From Halomonas sp. DQ26W (GTDB lineage Bacteria; Pseudomonadota; Gammaproteobacteria; Pseudomonadales; Halomonadaceae): 64,000 nucleotides of DNA. The DNA lies in the NCBI RefSeq assembly GCF_003339685.1, contig NZ_QPKI01000016.1, positions 26,251-90,250 of the forward strand. Reading direction: 5' to 3'. The position numbers and the translations under genes are program-made. The notes below the pieces were generated by a model, which saw only the letters and a program-made list of their open reading frames with translations, searched no databases and had not been told where the DNA came from. Shown piece after piece: positions 1 to 8,525 of this stretch (the first letter of the stretch is position 1; every line of letters starts with the position of its first letter).

Positions 1-1404
1 CTCCAGCAGTTCCAGGATCTGGGCCTGGATCGAGACATCCAGCGCGGATACGGCTTCATCGGCAACGATCAGTTCGGGATTGAGGGCCAGGGCGCGGGCG
101 ATACCGATGCGTTGGCGCTGGCCCCCGGAGAACTCATGGGGGAAGCGATCCACGGCCACGGCGCCGAGGCCCACGAGGTCCAGCAGTTCTCCCGCCTGCT
201 TCATTGCCTTCTCTCGAGACACCCCGTTGGCCATGGGTCCCTGCGCAATGGCATAGCCGACGCGGGTTCTCGGGTTCAACGATGCGTAGGGGTCCTGGAA
301 AATCATCTGCACGCGCCAGCGTTGGCGACGCAGATCCTCGCCGGTGAGCGTGGTGAAGTCGGTGCCGGCGAGCGAAAGGGTGCCGCTGTCGGGGCGTTCG
401 AGGCGTACCACGCAGCGACCCAGGGTCGACTTGCCGGAGCCCGACTCGCCGACGATACCGACGGTTTCGCCAGGTGCCAGGGTGAAAGAGACATCGTCCA
501 GGGCGCGGACCTCGCGCGCCGCCTTGAACAGGCCACCCTTGGAGCGGAATACCTTGTTGAGCCCCTTCACTTCCAGCAGCGGGGCGGGTCGCTCGCCGCC
601 GCGGGCTTCGGGGATGATGTTGCTGGGTATCGCCTCGATCAGGGCTCGGGTGTAGTCGTGCTGCGGGTTTTCCAGCACCTCCTTGGCCGGGCCGAGTTCG
701 ACGATCTGGCCGTAGCGCATGACGCAGACCCGACTGGCGACCTCGGCCACCACACCGAAGTCGTGGGTGATGAACATGACGGACATGCCGCGGCGCTGCT
801 GCAGGTCGCGGATCAGCTCGAGGATCTGCGCCTGTGTCGTCACGTCGAGGGCCGTGGTGGGCTCATCGGCGATCAACAGTTCCGGCTCCAGCGCCAGGGC
901 CATGGCGATCATGACCCGCTGACGCTGGCCGCCGGAGAGCTGGAAGGGGTAGGCGCGGATGGCCTTGTCGGGCTGGGGAATGCCGACCTCCTCCAGCAGA
1001 GCCAGCGCTTGCTCCTGACGCTCCTTGGCGCTGTACTTGCCGTGGGCCTCGAAGACCTCGGCAATCTGGGCACCGACCCGCATCAAGGGGTTGAGGGCGG
1101 TCATGGGTTCCTGGAAGATCATGCCGATGCGCAGGCCGCGGAGCTTGCGATGCTGTTTCTCGGTCAGCGTCAGCAGATCCTGACCATCGAAGATTACTTC
1201 GCCGGCAGTGGGGCGCACGCCCTTGGGCAACAGGCCCATCAGGGCGTTGGCCGCCATGGACTTGCCCGAGCCGGATTCACCCACCACGCACATGATCTCG
1301 CCGCGCTCCACGTCATAACTGACGTCCTCCACGGCATAGGCGCGGTCTGCGCCCTTGGGCAGGGCGAGGGTCAGGCCGCGAATGCTCAGTACTGGTTCAC
1401 TCAT
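1..1404 (-). CDS. Dipeptide/oligopeptide ABC transporter, fused double ATP-binding subunit (3' end outside window)
   Basis: This cytoplasmic subunit powers peptide import. The 468 visible codons contain two ABC modules in one chain. The first has Walker A GESGSGKS (residues 42-49), an [15 protein letters not shown] signature and an [12 protein letters not shown]alker B. The second starts near residue 270 with its own [24 protein letters not shown] and [10 protein letters not shown]. This matches the GsiA/YejF architecture, in which DppD- and DppF-like halves are fused. The ATG at 1404 follows a GGAG-type ribosome site, and the frame runs off the left edge still inside the second Walker B region. 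It is the last visible gene of the minus-strand peptide operon and lies 191 bases after the permease C stop, separated by an inverted-repeat element. The exact peptide substrate cannot be read. Two upstream genes of the operon are frameshifted, so this intact gene may have lost its partners. Confidence 0.93.
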   Translation of the reverse strand, partial: MSEPVLSIRGLTLALPKGADRAYAVEDVSYDVERGEIMCVVGESGSGKSMAANALMGLLPKGVRPTAGEVIFDGQDLLTLTEKQHRKLRGLRIGMIFQEPMTALNPLMRVGAQIAEVFEAHGKYSAKERQEQALALLEEVGIPQPDKAIRAYPFQLSGGQRQRVMIAMALALEPELLIADEPTTALDVTTQAQILELIRDLQQRRGMSVMFITHDFGVVAEVASRVCVMRYGQIVELGPAKEVLENPQHDYTRALIEAIPSNIIPEARGGERPAPLLEVKGLNKVFRSKGGLFKAAREVRALDDVSFTLAPGETVGIVGESGSGKSTLGRCVVRLERPDSGTLSLAGTDFTTLTGEDLRRQRWRVQMIFQDPYASLNPRTRVGYAIAQGPMANGVSREKAMKQAGELLDLVGLGAVAVDRFPHEFSGGQRQRIGIARALALNPELIVADEAVSALDVSIQAQILELLE

Positions 1405-1420
1405 GGGACTCTCCTTATGA

Positions 1421-1577
1421 AACACTGCACAAATGCCTGCACGAGCGAATCGCTGCGTTGCGCGGTGCTGGTGCGCCAGCCCGGTCGAAATCCTCACATA
1501 TACCCCATATGCTCCGGTTCCTGTGCTCCGTGCGCCTTGCGCTTCATCTCGCTCGGCAATTTGTTCAGCGCTTCCCT
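1421..1577. repeat. Long imperfect inverted repeat in the gap inside the peptide ABC operon
   Basis: The gap between the permease C and ATPase genes is filled by an imperfect palindrome. The outer arms carry GAGCGA (left, from about 1443) and TCGCTC (right, near 1548-1553). Next come CGCTGCGTTGCGC on the left and GCGCCTTGCGC on the right. The centre is CACATAT-ACCCC-ATATG. It has no coding potential. It resembles intergenic palindromic repeats I recall from Halomonas and Pseudomonas genomes, but I cannot check copy number here. As RNA it would fold into a long stem and could lower expression of the downstream ATPase. Confidence 0.55.
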
Positions 1578-1595
1578 TAATGACCGTTCCGGCGC

Positions 1596-2432
1596 TCATG
1601 AGCGTTCGCGGGAAAGTTTCGGGTTAAGTGCATCATCGAGCCCTTCACCCACCAGGTTCAGTGCCAGTACCGTCAGCAGGATGGCGAAACCGGGGAAGAA
1701 GCTCAGCCACCAGGCCTGACGAATCACGGTGCGGGCGGCGCCGATCATGTAACCCCAGGACATCACGTTGGGATCGCCGAGTCCCAGGAAGGAAAGCGCC
1801 GACTCGAGCAGGATGGCGGTGGCCACCATCAAGGAGGCAAGCACGATGATCGGCGACAGGGTATTGGGCAGAATCTGGCGCAGGATGATGGTGCGGTTTG
1901 TCTGGCCGACGAGTCGGGCCGCTTCCACGTATTCGCGGTGTCGCAGCGACATGAACTCCGCACGTACCAGGCGGGCCACCGGCGGCCAGCTGACGATGGC
2001 GATGGCCAGCACAATGGAGGTCACGCTGGGCTGCATGATCGCGACCAGCACGATGGCCAGGGCGAAGTTGGGAATGGTCTGGAAGAACTCGGTGAAGCGC
2101 ATCAGGCCATCGTCGATCAAGCCGCCATAGTAGCCAGCGATGGCACCCAAGGGCACGCCGATCGCCAGCGCTACTGTGGTCGAGACCAGGCCGATCAGCA
2201 GCGATACCCAGGCGCCGTGCATAATGCCGGCGGCAACGTCGCGGCCCATGGTATCGGTACCCAGCAGGTAGCCTTCCACTTCCATGGGCGCCAGGAAGGG
2301 GCGCTGGACCATGCGCCAGGGAGAGTCGGGATAGAGGAAGGGCGCGAGTATGGCCATCAGGATGATCGTCAACAGGATGACCAGGCCGATCAGGGCACCC
2401 CGGTTCTGGGCGAAACGGGCGAAGAAGCTCAT
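1596..2432 (-). CDS. Dipeptide/oligopeptide ABC transporter permease, DppC/GsiD type
   Basis: This inner-membrane permease, 278 residues, forms half of the translocation pore of a peptide importer. It has an N-terminal membrane segment (about residues 13-33), a periplasmic stretch containing GTDTMGRDV (58-66, typical of DppC/OppC proteins) and further helices from about residue 75. The cytoplasmic EAA coupling loop EYVEAARLVGQ is at 167-177. The length is normal for the family. Its ATG overlaps the stop of the upstream permease gene (ATGA), so translation of the two was coupled. Because the upstream permease and the binding protein are both disrupted, this intact subunit may now lack a functional complex. 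Confidence 0.93.
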   Translation of the reverse strand: MSFFARFAQNRGALIGLVILLTIILMAILAPFLYPDSPWRMVQRPFLAPMEVEGYLLGTDTMGRDVAAGIMHGAWVSLLIGLVSTTVALAIGVPLGAIAGYYGGLIDDGLMRFTEFFQTIPNFALAIVLVAIMQPSVTSIVLAIAIVSWPPVARLVRAEFMSLRHREYVEAARLVGQTNRTIILRQILPNTLSPIIVLASLMVATAILLESALSFLGLGDPNVMSWGYMIGAARTVIRQAWWLSFFPGFAILLTVLALNLVGEGLDDALNPKLSRERS

Positions 2433-3405
2433 GAGCCCTCCTTGATACGCGGATCCGCCAGGCGATAGACCAGGTCGGTAATGATGTTAAAGACGATGAC
2501 CAGGGCGGCCGAGAAGAAGAAGATGCCCAGCAGCAGGTTGTAGTCACGCTGCATCAGCGCCTCGTACATCAGGCGGCCGATGCCGGGCCAGGCGAACACG
2601 GTCTCTGTGAGGATGGCACCGCCCACCATCTGGCCTGCCTGCAGGCCGGCCAGGGTGATGATCGGCAGCAGGGCATTGCGTAGGATATGTCGTCGCTGGA
2701 TGACCCGCGCGCTGAGGCCCTTGGCGCGGGCGGTCTTGACGTAGTCCTGCTGGCTGGCCTCGAGCATGGAAGCGCGGGTCATACGGGTATAGATGGCCAT
2801 GAAGAACAGCGCCAGGGTGGTGGCGGGCAGCACCAGGTGCTTGGCCACGTCAAGTGCCAGGGCAAAGCCCTCGAGGCCTGCTCCCACGGTGTACATGCCG
2901 TAGGCGGGCAGCCAGTCGAGATAGACCGAGAACAGCACCACCGCCATCAGTGCGACCCAGAACAGCGGGGTGGCGTAGAAGATCAGGGCCAGCGCCATGA
3001 TCAGCGAGCCGGAGGGCTTCTTGACCCGCGCGGCGGCCATGGATCCGGCGACGATGCGAGCGCCAACGACAGCACGAAGGCCGTGCCGGTGAGCAACAGG
3101 GTGGCGGGGAGGCGGGCCAGGATCAGGTCGAGGACCGGCATCTGCTGTCGATAGGAGTAACCGAAGTCGAGCATGGCGATGCCGGAGACATAGCGCCATA
3201 GCTGTACATAAAGGGGCTGGTCGAGGCCGAAACGCTCGCGCAGCTGGCGCAGGAATTCCTGATCGGTGGCACCGGCCTCGCCGGCCAGAATCGCCGCGGG
3301 GTCGCCGGGTGCCATCTGGATCAGGAAGAAATTGAAGATGACGATCATGAACAGGACGACGACGGCCTTGAGCAGCCGCATCAGGATCAAGCGTGCATAG
3401 AGCAT
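2429..3405 (-). pseudogene. Dipeptide/oligopeptide ABC transporter permease, DppB type, broken by a one-base deletion
   Basis: The N-terminal part reads normally from the ATG at 3405 (residues 1-116: MAPGDPAA motif, RFGLDQPL, GYSYRQQMPVLD, LPATLLLTGTAFVLSLALA). It then leaves frame at about 3057, where GCGCTCGCATC replaces the expected GCGCTCGGCATC. The rest continues in another frame as IVAGSMAAARVKKPSG and runs to the stop at 2429, including the EAA loop (QDYVKTARAKGLS) and the last membrane helices. Adding one base gives 978 nt, a 325-residue protein of exactly normal DppB length. The deletion therefore looks recent, or it is a sequencing error. As written, translation ends soon after the shift. 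Ribosomal slippage is less likely because no slippery run sits at the site. Confidence 0.88.
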
Positions 3406-3467
3406 GCGGGAGCCTCAACAATCGGGATGAAAGCCCTGATCCATGTCGCGCTAGGACACCGCCCATT

Positions 3468-3506
3468 GATCAGTGCTTTCGATCAGTGCTTTCGATAAGT
3501 GCTTAC
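3468..3506. repeat. Three tandem 13-bp units GATCAGTGCTTTC between binding-protein and permease genes
   Basis: Units 3468-3480 and 3481-3493 are identical (GATCAGTGCTTTC). The third (3494-3506) reads GATAAGTGCTTAC. They lie in the leader of the permease gene, just beyond the strong hairpin at 3517-3537. Confidence 0.8.
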
Positions 3507-3516
3507 CGGGAACAGC

Positions 3517-3537
3517 GGGGGCGGCCAGGCCGCCCCC
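3517..3537 (-). terminator. Stem-loop after the peptide-binding-protein gene (attenuator or mRNA stabiliser)
   Basis: GGGGGCGGC-CAG-GCCGCCCCC forms a perfect 9-bp GC stem with a 3-base loop, 21 bases past the binding-protein stop. No T run follows on the minus strand. It is more likely a partial terminator or 3' stabiliser that keeps binding-protein mRNA above permease mRNA than a full terminator. Confidence 0.6.
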
Positions 3538-3558
3538 GTCACGCTGCGTTCTAGCGGC

Positions 3559-5122
3559 CTAGCGGTCTAGCCAGGCATCCTTGAAGCCGTCGTTGACCCC
3601 GACGCCGGAAGTGACCAGGTTCTTCACGTCGCAGCGGTAGATGGTCGGGAAGCCGAGTTCCATCAGCCAGCCGACGGGAACATCCTCATGGAGAATTTCC
3701 TGGGCTTCGTGGTAAAGCGCTTCACGCTCTTCATCGGGAAAGGCGGTGGCGGCCTCGTTGAACAGCTCGTCGACCCGCTCGTTTTCGTAGCCCCCGACGT
3801 TGTTCCAGGGTGAGCCCTTCTCGATGTTATCCGAGAGGTAGGAGCGCGTGATGCCCAGTGCCGGATCCCCGTACTGGTAGAGGAAGGTGAAGGCCAAGTC
3901 GTAGTCCCACTCCGAGAGGCGCTGGTTCCAGCCGCCAACATCGGTGGACTGGGTGCGCACGTTGACGCCGACTTCGCGCAGGTTCTGCTGCACGGCTTCG
4001 GCCCAGCGGGTCCAGGTCTCGCCGTAGGGTAGCGGCAACAGGCGCACTTCCTCGCCGTCATAGCCCATCTCGTCGAGCAGCTCACGGGCCCGCTCAGGGT
4101 TGTGATCGTAGGGATCCAGTTCGTCGTTCTGGAAACGCGCATTGGAACCGAAGGCGGAAAGCGGAACGTTACCGAGTTCGTTCCACAGCACCTCATGAGC
4201 GAACTCACGATCCATGGCGTACATCACTGCCTGGCGGAAGCGCTTATCGGCGGTTGGCCCCTCGCGGTTGTTCATCCACAGCATGGCGAAGGGGCTGAAG
4301 TACTCGTGGCCCTCGTCGGTGATGCAGGTGTTGTCCATGGCAGACAGACGCGGGATGTCGAAGTTTTCCACCGTGCCGTTGGGCAGGACGTCGACGGTGC
4401 CGTTCTCGTAGGCCACAGCGCGGGAGGCGCCATCTGGGATGATGTGCCAGTTGATGCCGTCCAGGTAAGGCAAGTCATCCTCGTAGTAGTCATCGTTGCG
4501 GACCAGTTGGATGACGGTGCCGCGGTCCCAGTTCTCGAACTTGAAGGCCCCGGTTCCGATGGGATGGTTGTTGTGCTCGTTGTCACGGAAGTCGGTGCCT
4601 TCATAGAGATGCTTGGGCACCATGCATGGTGAAGGTGCCGGCCTCGAAGGAGAGCAGGAAAGGGCCGAAGGGGTCGGAGAGTGTGAAGACTACCGTATGG
4701 TCGTCGGTCGCCTCGATGCTCTCCACATGCTGAAGGACGGCACGGGCGCTGGGGTTCAGCTCACGGTGAAAGACATCGGCCGAGAAGACCACGTCGGCGG
4801 AGGTGAACGGCTCGCCGTCGTGCCACAGCACGCCTTCGCGCAGATGGAACGTCCAGGTCAGGCCGTCGTCGCTGACATTCCAGGATTCGGCCAACTGCGG
4901 CACCGGCTCGAGGTCGGTACTGTAGCGCAACAGCCCCTCATAGATATTGCCGGCCACCACGCGGGTCGGAGCGTTCTGCACCATGCCCAGCACCAGGCCC
5001 GGGGGCTCGGGTTGGATGATGGTGTTGATGGTACCGCCGGACCTGGGCTCCTCGGCAATAGCGAACGTGGAGGTCAAGGCCAAGGCGGCGATGGCGGTGG
5101 CCAATGGTGTCTTCATCATCAT
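3559..5122 (-). pseudogene. Periplasmic dipeptide/oligopeptide-binding protein (SBP family 5), broken by a 4-base CATG duplication
   Basis: The gene starts at the first of three consecutive ATGs (5122), 8 bases after AGGA. It encodes a signal peptide (MKTPLATAIAALALTSTFA, cleavage near AIA-EEP) followed by family-5 features: LRYSTDLEPVPQLAESW, TWTFHLREGVLWHDGEPFTSADV. Near 4617-4624 the text CCATGCATGG replaces the expected CCATGG, adding four bases and shifting the frame after GTFTM. The remainder is intact in the new frame, from VPKHLYEGTDF to the stop at 3559. Removing the four bases gives 1560 nt, a normal 519-residue protein. A second reading could restart at the ATG at 4623, but that product would lack a signal peptide. 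The gene is first in the operon and faces the GntR regulator. Confidence 0.88.
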
Positions 5123-5227
5123 TATCGCGTTCCTTCTTGTTTTGTCGTTGCTGTCGTGAATTATCGATGTTGATTTATTGATGACATTCTTGAGCAATCT
5201 TAATGACCATAGCAGCGGTTCCACAAA

Positions 5228-5244
5228 CTGTCGACAGTCGACAG
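5228..5244. promoter_or_regulatory. 17-bp perfect palindrome, likely operator for the divergent GntR/FCD regulator
   Basis: CTGTCGACAGTCGACAG reads CTGTCGAC-A-GTCGACAG, an 8-1-8 perfect inverted repeat. It lies in the divergent region, 55 bases before the GntR start and about 105 bases before the binding-protein start. GntR/FCD dimers usually bind short odd-length palindromes of this kind. Assignment to this regulator is inferred from position. Confidence 0.65.
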
Positions 5245-5299
5245 ATGGAGCGCTTGCGCCATACTCTAGGTTCAATCCTCCATCAAGAGCCTAGTCAGC

Positions 5300-5986
5300 A
5301 TGTCGTCATCCAACGCTATTGGTGATTCCACGGTCATTCAGCAGCGCAACCTGGTTGAGCAGGTCGCGGACTACCTGACTCAGGCGATCATCAGCCAGAA
5401 ATTCGCGCCCGGTGAGCGCTTGTCCGAGGTGCAACTGGCGCGCGATCTGGGCGTCAGTCGCGCACCGGTTCGCGAGGCGGCACGCCTGCTGGAGAGCCGT
5501 GGCCTTCTGGTTTCCCAGCCCCGTCGAGGCTTCTTCGTCCGCGGGCTTGACGCCGCCGAGCTGAACGACATATTCGACCTGCGGCTGTGCCTGGAACGAC
5601 ACGCCATGCTGCGCTTGGTGGACGATTTCGATGCAGACAAGGAGCAGGCGCTTCGATGCCAGGTCGAGGTGATGTGCGAGGTGGCCACCGGCGACAGCGA
5701 GAGCCACAAGATTGAGGAGGATCTGGTCTTTCACCGCATGGTGATCGCTTTTGCCGGCAACCGACGCCTGCTCAAGGCCTTCGACGACATTTCCCACGAA
5801 CTGCGGCTCTGTCTCGCGCTGATTGGCAAGACCCATGCCGATCCCGACACTATCTCCACCTCCCACTGGCTGCTGCTCGATGCTCTGGCCAGCGGGGATC
5901 CCGGTTGTTGCCGTGAGGCCATCGACTACCACATCGGCGTGGCGCGGGACTATGTCGTTCAGGGGATCGGCGAGAGTACGTCTTAA
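5300..5986 (+). CDS. GntR family transcriptional regulator, FCD (FadR) subfamily
   Basis: This 228-residue DNA-binding regulator has a GntR winged helix-turn-helix at about residues 14-80 (LSEVQLARDLGVSRAPVREA, then LESRGLLVSQPRRGFFV). An all-helical FCD effector domain from about residue 85 to 220 includes the histidine-containing segments EEDLVFHRMVIAFAGN and REAIDYHIGVARD that usually bind metal and a carboxylate ligand. It is transcribed divergently from the peptide ABC operon, with a 17-bp palindrome between them, so it probably controls that operon and itself. It has stayed intact although two operon genes are frameshifted. The effector is unknown; FCD proteins usually sense small organic acids or amino acids. 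Confidence 0.9.
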   Translation: MSSSNAIGDSTVIQQRNLVEQVADYLTQAIISQKFAPGERLSEVQLARDLGVSRAPVREAARLLESRGLLVSQPRRGFFVRGLDAAELNDIFDLRLCLERHAMLRLVDDFDADKEQALRCQVEVMCEVATGDSESHKIEEDLVFHRMVIAFAGNRRLLKAFDDISHELRLCLALIGKTHADPDTISTSHWLLLDALASGDPGCCREAIDYHIGVARDYVVQGIGESTS

Positions 5987-6072
5987 CGTTTCCTGATTAC
6001 GTATAAGCCTCAGCAGGCGCCTGGTGGAGGCCGCCGCGGTGGCGGTGACCGTTGGCGTTGGCAATACTGCCA

Positions 6073-6089
6073 GGAGGCCTGCGGCCTCC
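6073..6089 (+). terminator. Stem-loop downstream of the GntR gene
   Basis: GGAGGCC-TGC-GGCCTCC is a perfect 7-bp stem with a 3-base loop, 87 bases past the regulator stop. No T run follows, so termination is uncertain. Confidence 0.35.
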
Positions 6090-6158
6090 CGTCGTGAGCT
6101 GAAGCTACTCATACAGCGGCGTGGCAACGTTGGTGGAGACAATCGCTAAGGGAGAACG

Positions 6159-6233
6159 ATGTATAACGTCTTGACCATCCGGGCTCTTTCAGTGTGGCTC
6201 AAGATTGGCCCGATGGCTGATCAAGGTGAGTAA
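6159..6233 (+). CDS. Candidate 24-residue small protein with a strong ribosome-binding site
   Basis: An ATG at 6159 follows AAGGGAG with 4-base spacing, and 24 codons run to TAA at 6231-6233. The product begins MYNVLTIRALSVWLKI and ends MADQGE; its middle is hydrophobic. The stop abuts the end of the convergent lyase gene at 6234. It could be a real small protein, a leader peptide, or the surviving start of a gene whose remainder was deleted. I recognise no family. Confidence 0.3.
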   Translation: MYNVLTIRALSVWLKIGPMADQGE

Positions 6234-7151
6234 TCAGGTAACGTTTTGCATGGAATAGCGGCGATCGGCCTTGCCGGCCTTGACCACCTGTCCGGGGGTG
6301 TCGTGTCCGACCAATGCGGGCAGGGCGGCCGAGACGGCCAGCAGCGCATCCAGATCGACACCTGTGTTCACCCCCATCTGCTCGAACATGTGTACTAAGT
6401 CCTCGGTGCAGACGTTGCCGGTGGCCCCGGGTGCATAGGGACAGCCGCCCAACCCGCCCAGCGAGGCATCGAAACGAGTGATTCCAGCCTGCCAAGCGGA
6501 GAGCGCGTTGGCCAGGCCCATGCCGCGGGTATTGTGAAAATGCAGCGTGAAGGGCGTTCCGGGCCAGCCAATCAGGGCCGCCTCGCATAGCCTGCCGACT
6601 TGCGCAGGGTTGGCCATGCCGGTGGTGTCGCACAGCGTAATGCCGTCGACGCCGATATCGACCAGCTCGCCAATCAGTTCCATGACCCGTGCCTGAGGCA
6701 CGTCGCCCTCGAACGGACAGCCGAAGGCGGTGGAGAGCGAGGCGTTGACGAAAACGCCGCTTCCGGCCGTCACTTCGAGAATGGCGGCGAATCGCTCCAG
6801 CGACTGGCTCGGCGTCATGCGCAGGTTGGCAAGGCCGTGGGAGTCGCTCGACGACATCACCAGGTTGAGCTCATCTACTCCGCAGGCGAGCGCTCGTTCG
6901 CAGCCGCGCAGGTTGGGAACGAGTACGGTAATGCCAACCGCCTTGCGGCGCTGGATGCCGCGAACGACCTCCTCGGCATCCTTCAACTGGGGAATGGCTT
7001 TCGGCGAGGTGAACGACGTTGCCTCGATGCGTGCCAGGCCGGTGGCCGACAGGGCATCGATCAGCCGGATCTTATCAGCCGTTGGCACGAAGGCAGCTTC
7101 GATCTGCAAGCCGTCGCGGGGTGCTACCTCGTTGATCTGCAAGCGTGTCAT
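6234..7151 (-). CDS. Hydroxymethylglutaryl-CoA lyase family enzyme (DRE-TIM metallolyase)
   Basis: The predicted 305-residue TIM-barrel enzyme cleaves a 3-hydroxy-3-methyl-acyl-CoA to acetyl-CoA plus a keto acid. HMG-CoA would give acetoacetate; citramalyl-CoA would give pyruvate. Visible catalytic features are PRDGLQ (11-16, with the R12/D13 metal and base pair), the metal-ligand segment LHFHNTRG (203-210) and the active-site loop GGLGGCPYAPGATGN (232-246) with C237. The ATG at 7151 follows AGGAG with good spacing; an upstream in-frame ATG at 7214 lacks this support. It lies 19 bases after the family III CoA-transferase gene. The pair suggests that an acid is first converted to its CoA thioester and then cleaved. 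HMG-CoA and citramalyl-CoA cannot be told apart from sequence alone. Confidence 0.88.
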   Translation of the reverse strand: MTRLQINEVAPRDGLQIEAAFVPTADKIRLIDALSATGLARIEATSFTSPKAIPQLKDAEEVVRGIQRRKAVGITVLVPNLRGCERALACGVDELNLVMSSSDSHGLANLRMTPSQSLERFAAILEVTAGSGVFVNASLSTAFGCPFEGDVPQARVMELIGELVDIGVDGITLCDTTGMANPAQVGRLCEAALIGWPGTPFTLHFHNTRGMGLANALSAWQAGITRFDASLGGLGGCPYAPGATGNVCTEDLVHMFEQMGVNTGVDLDALLAVSAALPALVGHDTPGQVVKAGKADRRYSMQNVT

Positions 7152-7170
7152 GGGGCTCTCCTGGGATTCT

Positions 7171-8376
7171 TCAGATGATGCCTGCCTGGCGTAGCTTGGC
7201 CCGGGTCTCGTCATCGATACCCAGCTCGTCCAGTACCTCGTCGGTATGCTGCCCGAGGGACGGGCCGCCGTTTCCGAGCCTTCCGGGAGTGGCGCTCAGC
7301 CTGGGGAGGACACCGGGAACCTTGAGCGGTTTGCCATTGGGCCGGACGAAGGTCTGGATCATCTCCCGGGCCAGGTAGTGGGGGTCGCTGGCAATATCGG
7401 CGGCGGTATAGGGATAGCCGACGGGGACTCGGGCGGCTTCGAGGCTCTCGATGATCTCGTCGCGGGAGCGCGCCTGGGTCCAGGCTTCGATCGCGCCGTC
7501 GATGTGTTCGGCCTGCCGACTGCGTCCGTCGTTATGGGCGAGAGCCGGCTCCTGGGCCAGGTCGTCCCGGCCGATTACCCCCATCAGGCGCTTGAAGATG
7601 CTGTCGCCGTTGCCGGCGATGAGCACATAGTCGCCCCCTCGGCAGCGGTAGGCGTTTGACGGGGTGATGCCGGGTAGGGCGCTGCCGCTGGGCTCGCGGA
7701 TCTCGCCGCTGGCGTCATATTCCGGCAGCAGGCTCTCCATCATGGCGAAGACCGATTCGTAGAGCGCGACGTCGATGACCTGGCCCTGCCCGCTGCGGGC
7801 GCGCTCCTGTAGCGCAAGCAGGGTGCCGATAACGGCATAGAGGGCGGAGAGCGAGTCGCCGATGCTGACGCCCACCCGAACCGAGGGCTCGCCGGGGTGG
7901 CCGGTGAGGTAGCGCAGCCCGCCCATGGCTTCGCCGATGACGCCGAAGCCGGGCTTGTCCCGGTAGGGGCCGGTCTGGCCGTAGCCGGAGACGCGCACCA
8001 TGATCAATGCCGGATTGAGGGTCGAGAGCTCCTCCCAGCCCAGCCCCCAGTTCTCCAGGGTCCCGGGGCGGAAGTTTTCCACCAGTACGTCGGCTTCTGC
8101 AGCGAGTCGACGGACCAGGGCCTGGCCTTCCTGGCTACGCAGGTCCAGCGAGAGTGAGCGCTTGTTGCGCGTCTGAACGTGCCACCAGAGCGAGGTACCA
8201 TCTTCTATCATTCGCCATTTGCGAAGAGGATCGCCGGTTTTCGGCGGTTCGATCTTGATCACGTCGGCGCCGAACTCACCGAGCAGCTTGGTGGCAAAGG
8301 GGCCGGCTATCAGCTGACCGAGTTCCAGAACCTTCAAGCCGTCGAGCGGCAGGCACCGGTCTTTCGGGTTCGTCAT
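7171..8376 (-). CDS. Family III CoA-transferase (CaiB/BaiF type)
   Basis: This 401-residue cytoplasmic enzyme moves CoA between carboxylic acids. It starts with the family pattern PLDGLKVLELGQLIAGPFATKLLGEFGADVIKIE and has VENFRPGTLENWGL in the middle. The catalytic aspartate lies in VSIGDSLSALYA (D174 from the ATG used here), the GDS motif of formyl-CoA transferase relatives. I chose the ATG at 8376 because GGAG lies 8 bases before it; a GTG three codons earlier (8385) has no spaced ribosome site. It precedes the lyase gene in the same operon and is divergent from a LysR regulator. The likely role is activation of the acid imported by the nearby TRAP system; donor and acceptor are unknown. 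Confidence 0.88.
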   Translation of the reverse strand: MTNPKDRCLPLDGLKVLELGQLIAGPFATKLLGEFGADVIKIEPPKTGDPLRKWRMIEDGTSLWWHVQTRNKRSLSLDLRSQEGQALVRRLAAEADVLVENFRPGTLENWGLGWEELSTLNPALIMVRVSGYGQTGPYRDKPGFGVIGEAMGGLRYLTGHPGEPSVRVGVSIGDSLSALYAVIGTLLALQERARSGQGQVIDVALYESVFAMMESLLPEYDASGEIREPSGSALPGITPSNAYRCRGGDYVLIAGNGDSIFKRLMGVIGRDDLAQEPALAHNDGRSRQAEHIDGAIEAWTQARSRDEIIESLEAARVPVGYPYTAADIASDPHYLAREMIQTFVRPNGKPLKVPGVLPRLSATPGRLGNGGPSLGQHTDEVLDELGIDDETRAKLRQAGII

Positions 8377-8525
8377 AGTGAGCACTCCGTGCGCGGATGC
8401 CCTTCAGGTTGCGGGACGCAAAGGGCGGCAACAATTCAGGAAAGAGGAAGTCAGGGTTCGTCCATGACGAAGACATGGCGTAAGATTATCTGGCTGCCCA
8501 GTAACCGGCCGGAGGATGCCAAGCC

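Noticed and set aside
112..1719. A 535-codon open frame on the plus strand
   Set aside because: It runs antisense to the peptide ABC ATPase, is low in normal protein character and arises from the high GC content. The minus-strand frame has every ABC motif.
3050..3065. Programmed frameshifting in the permease gene
   Set aside because: No slippery run or downstream structure is placed correctly, and family members do not use frameshifting.
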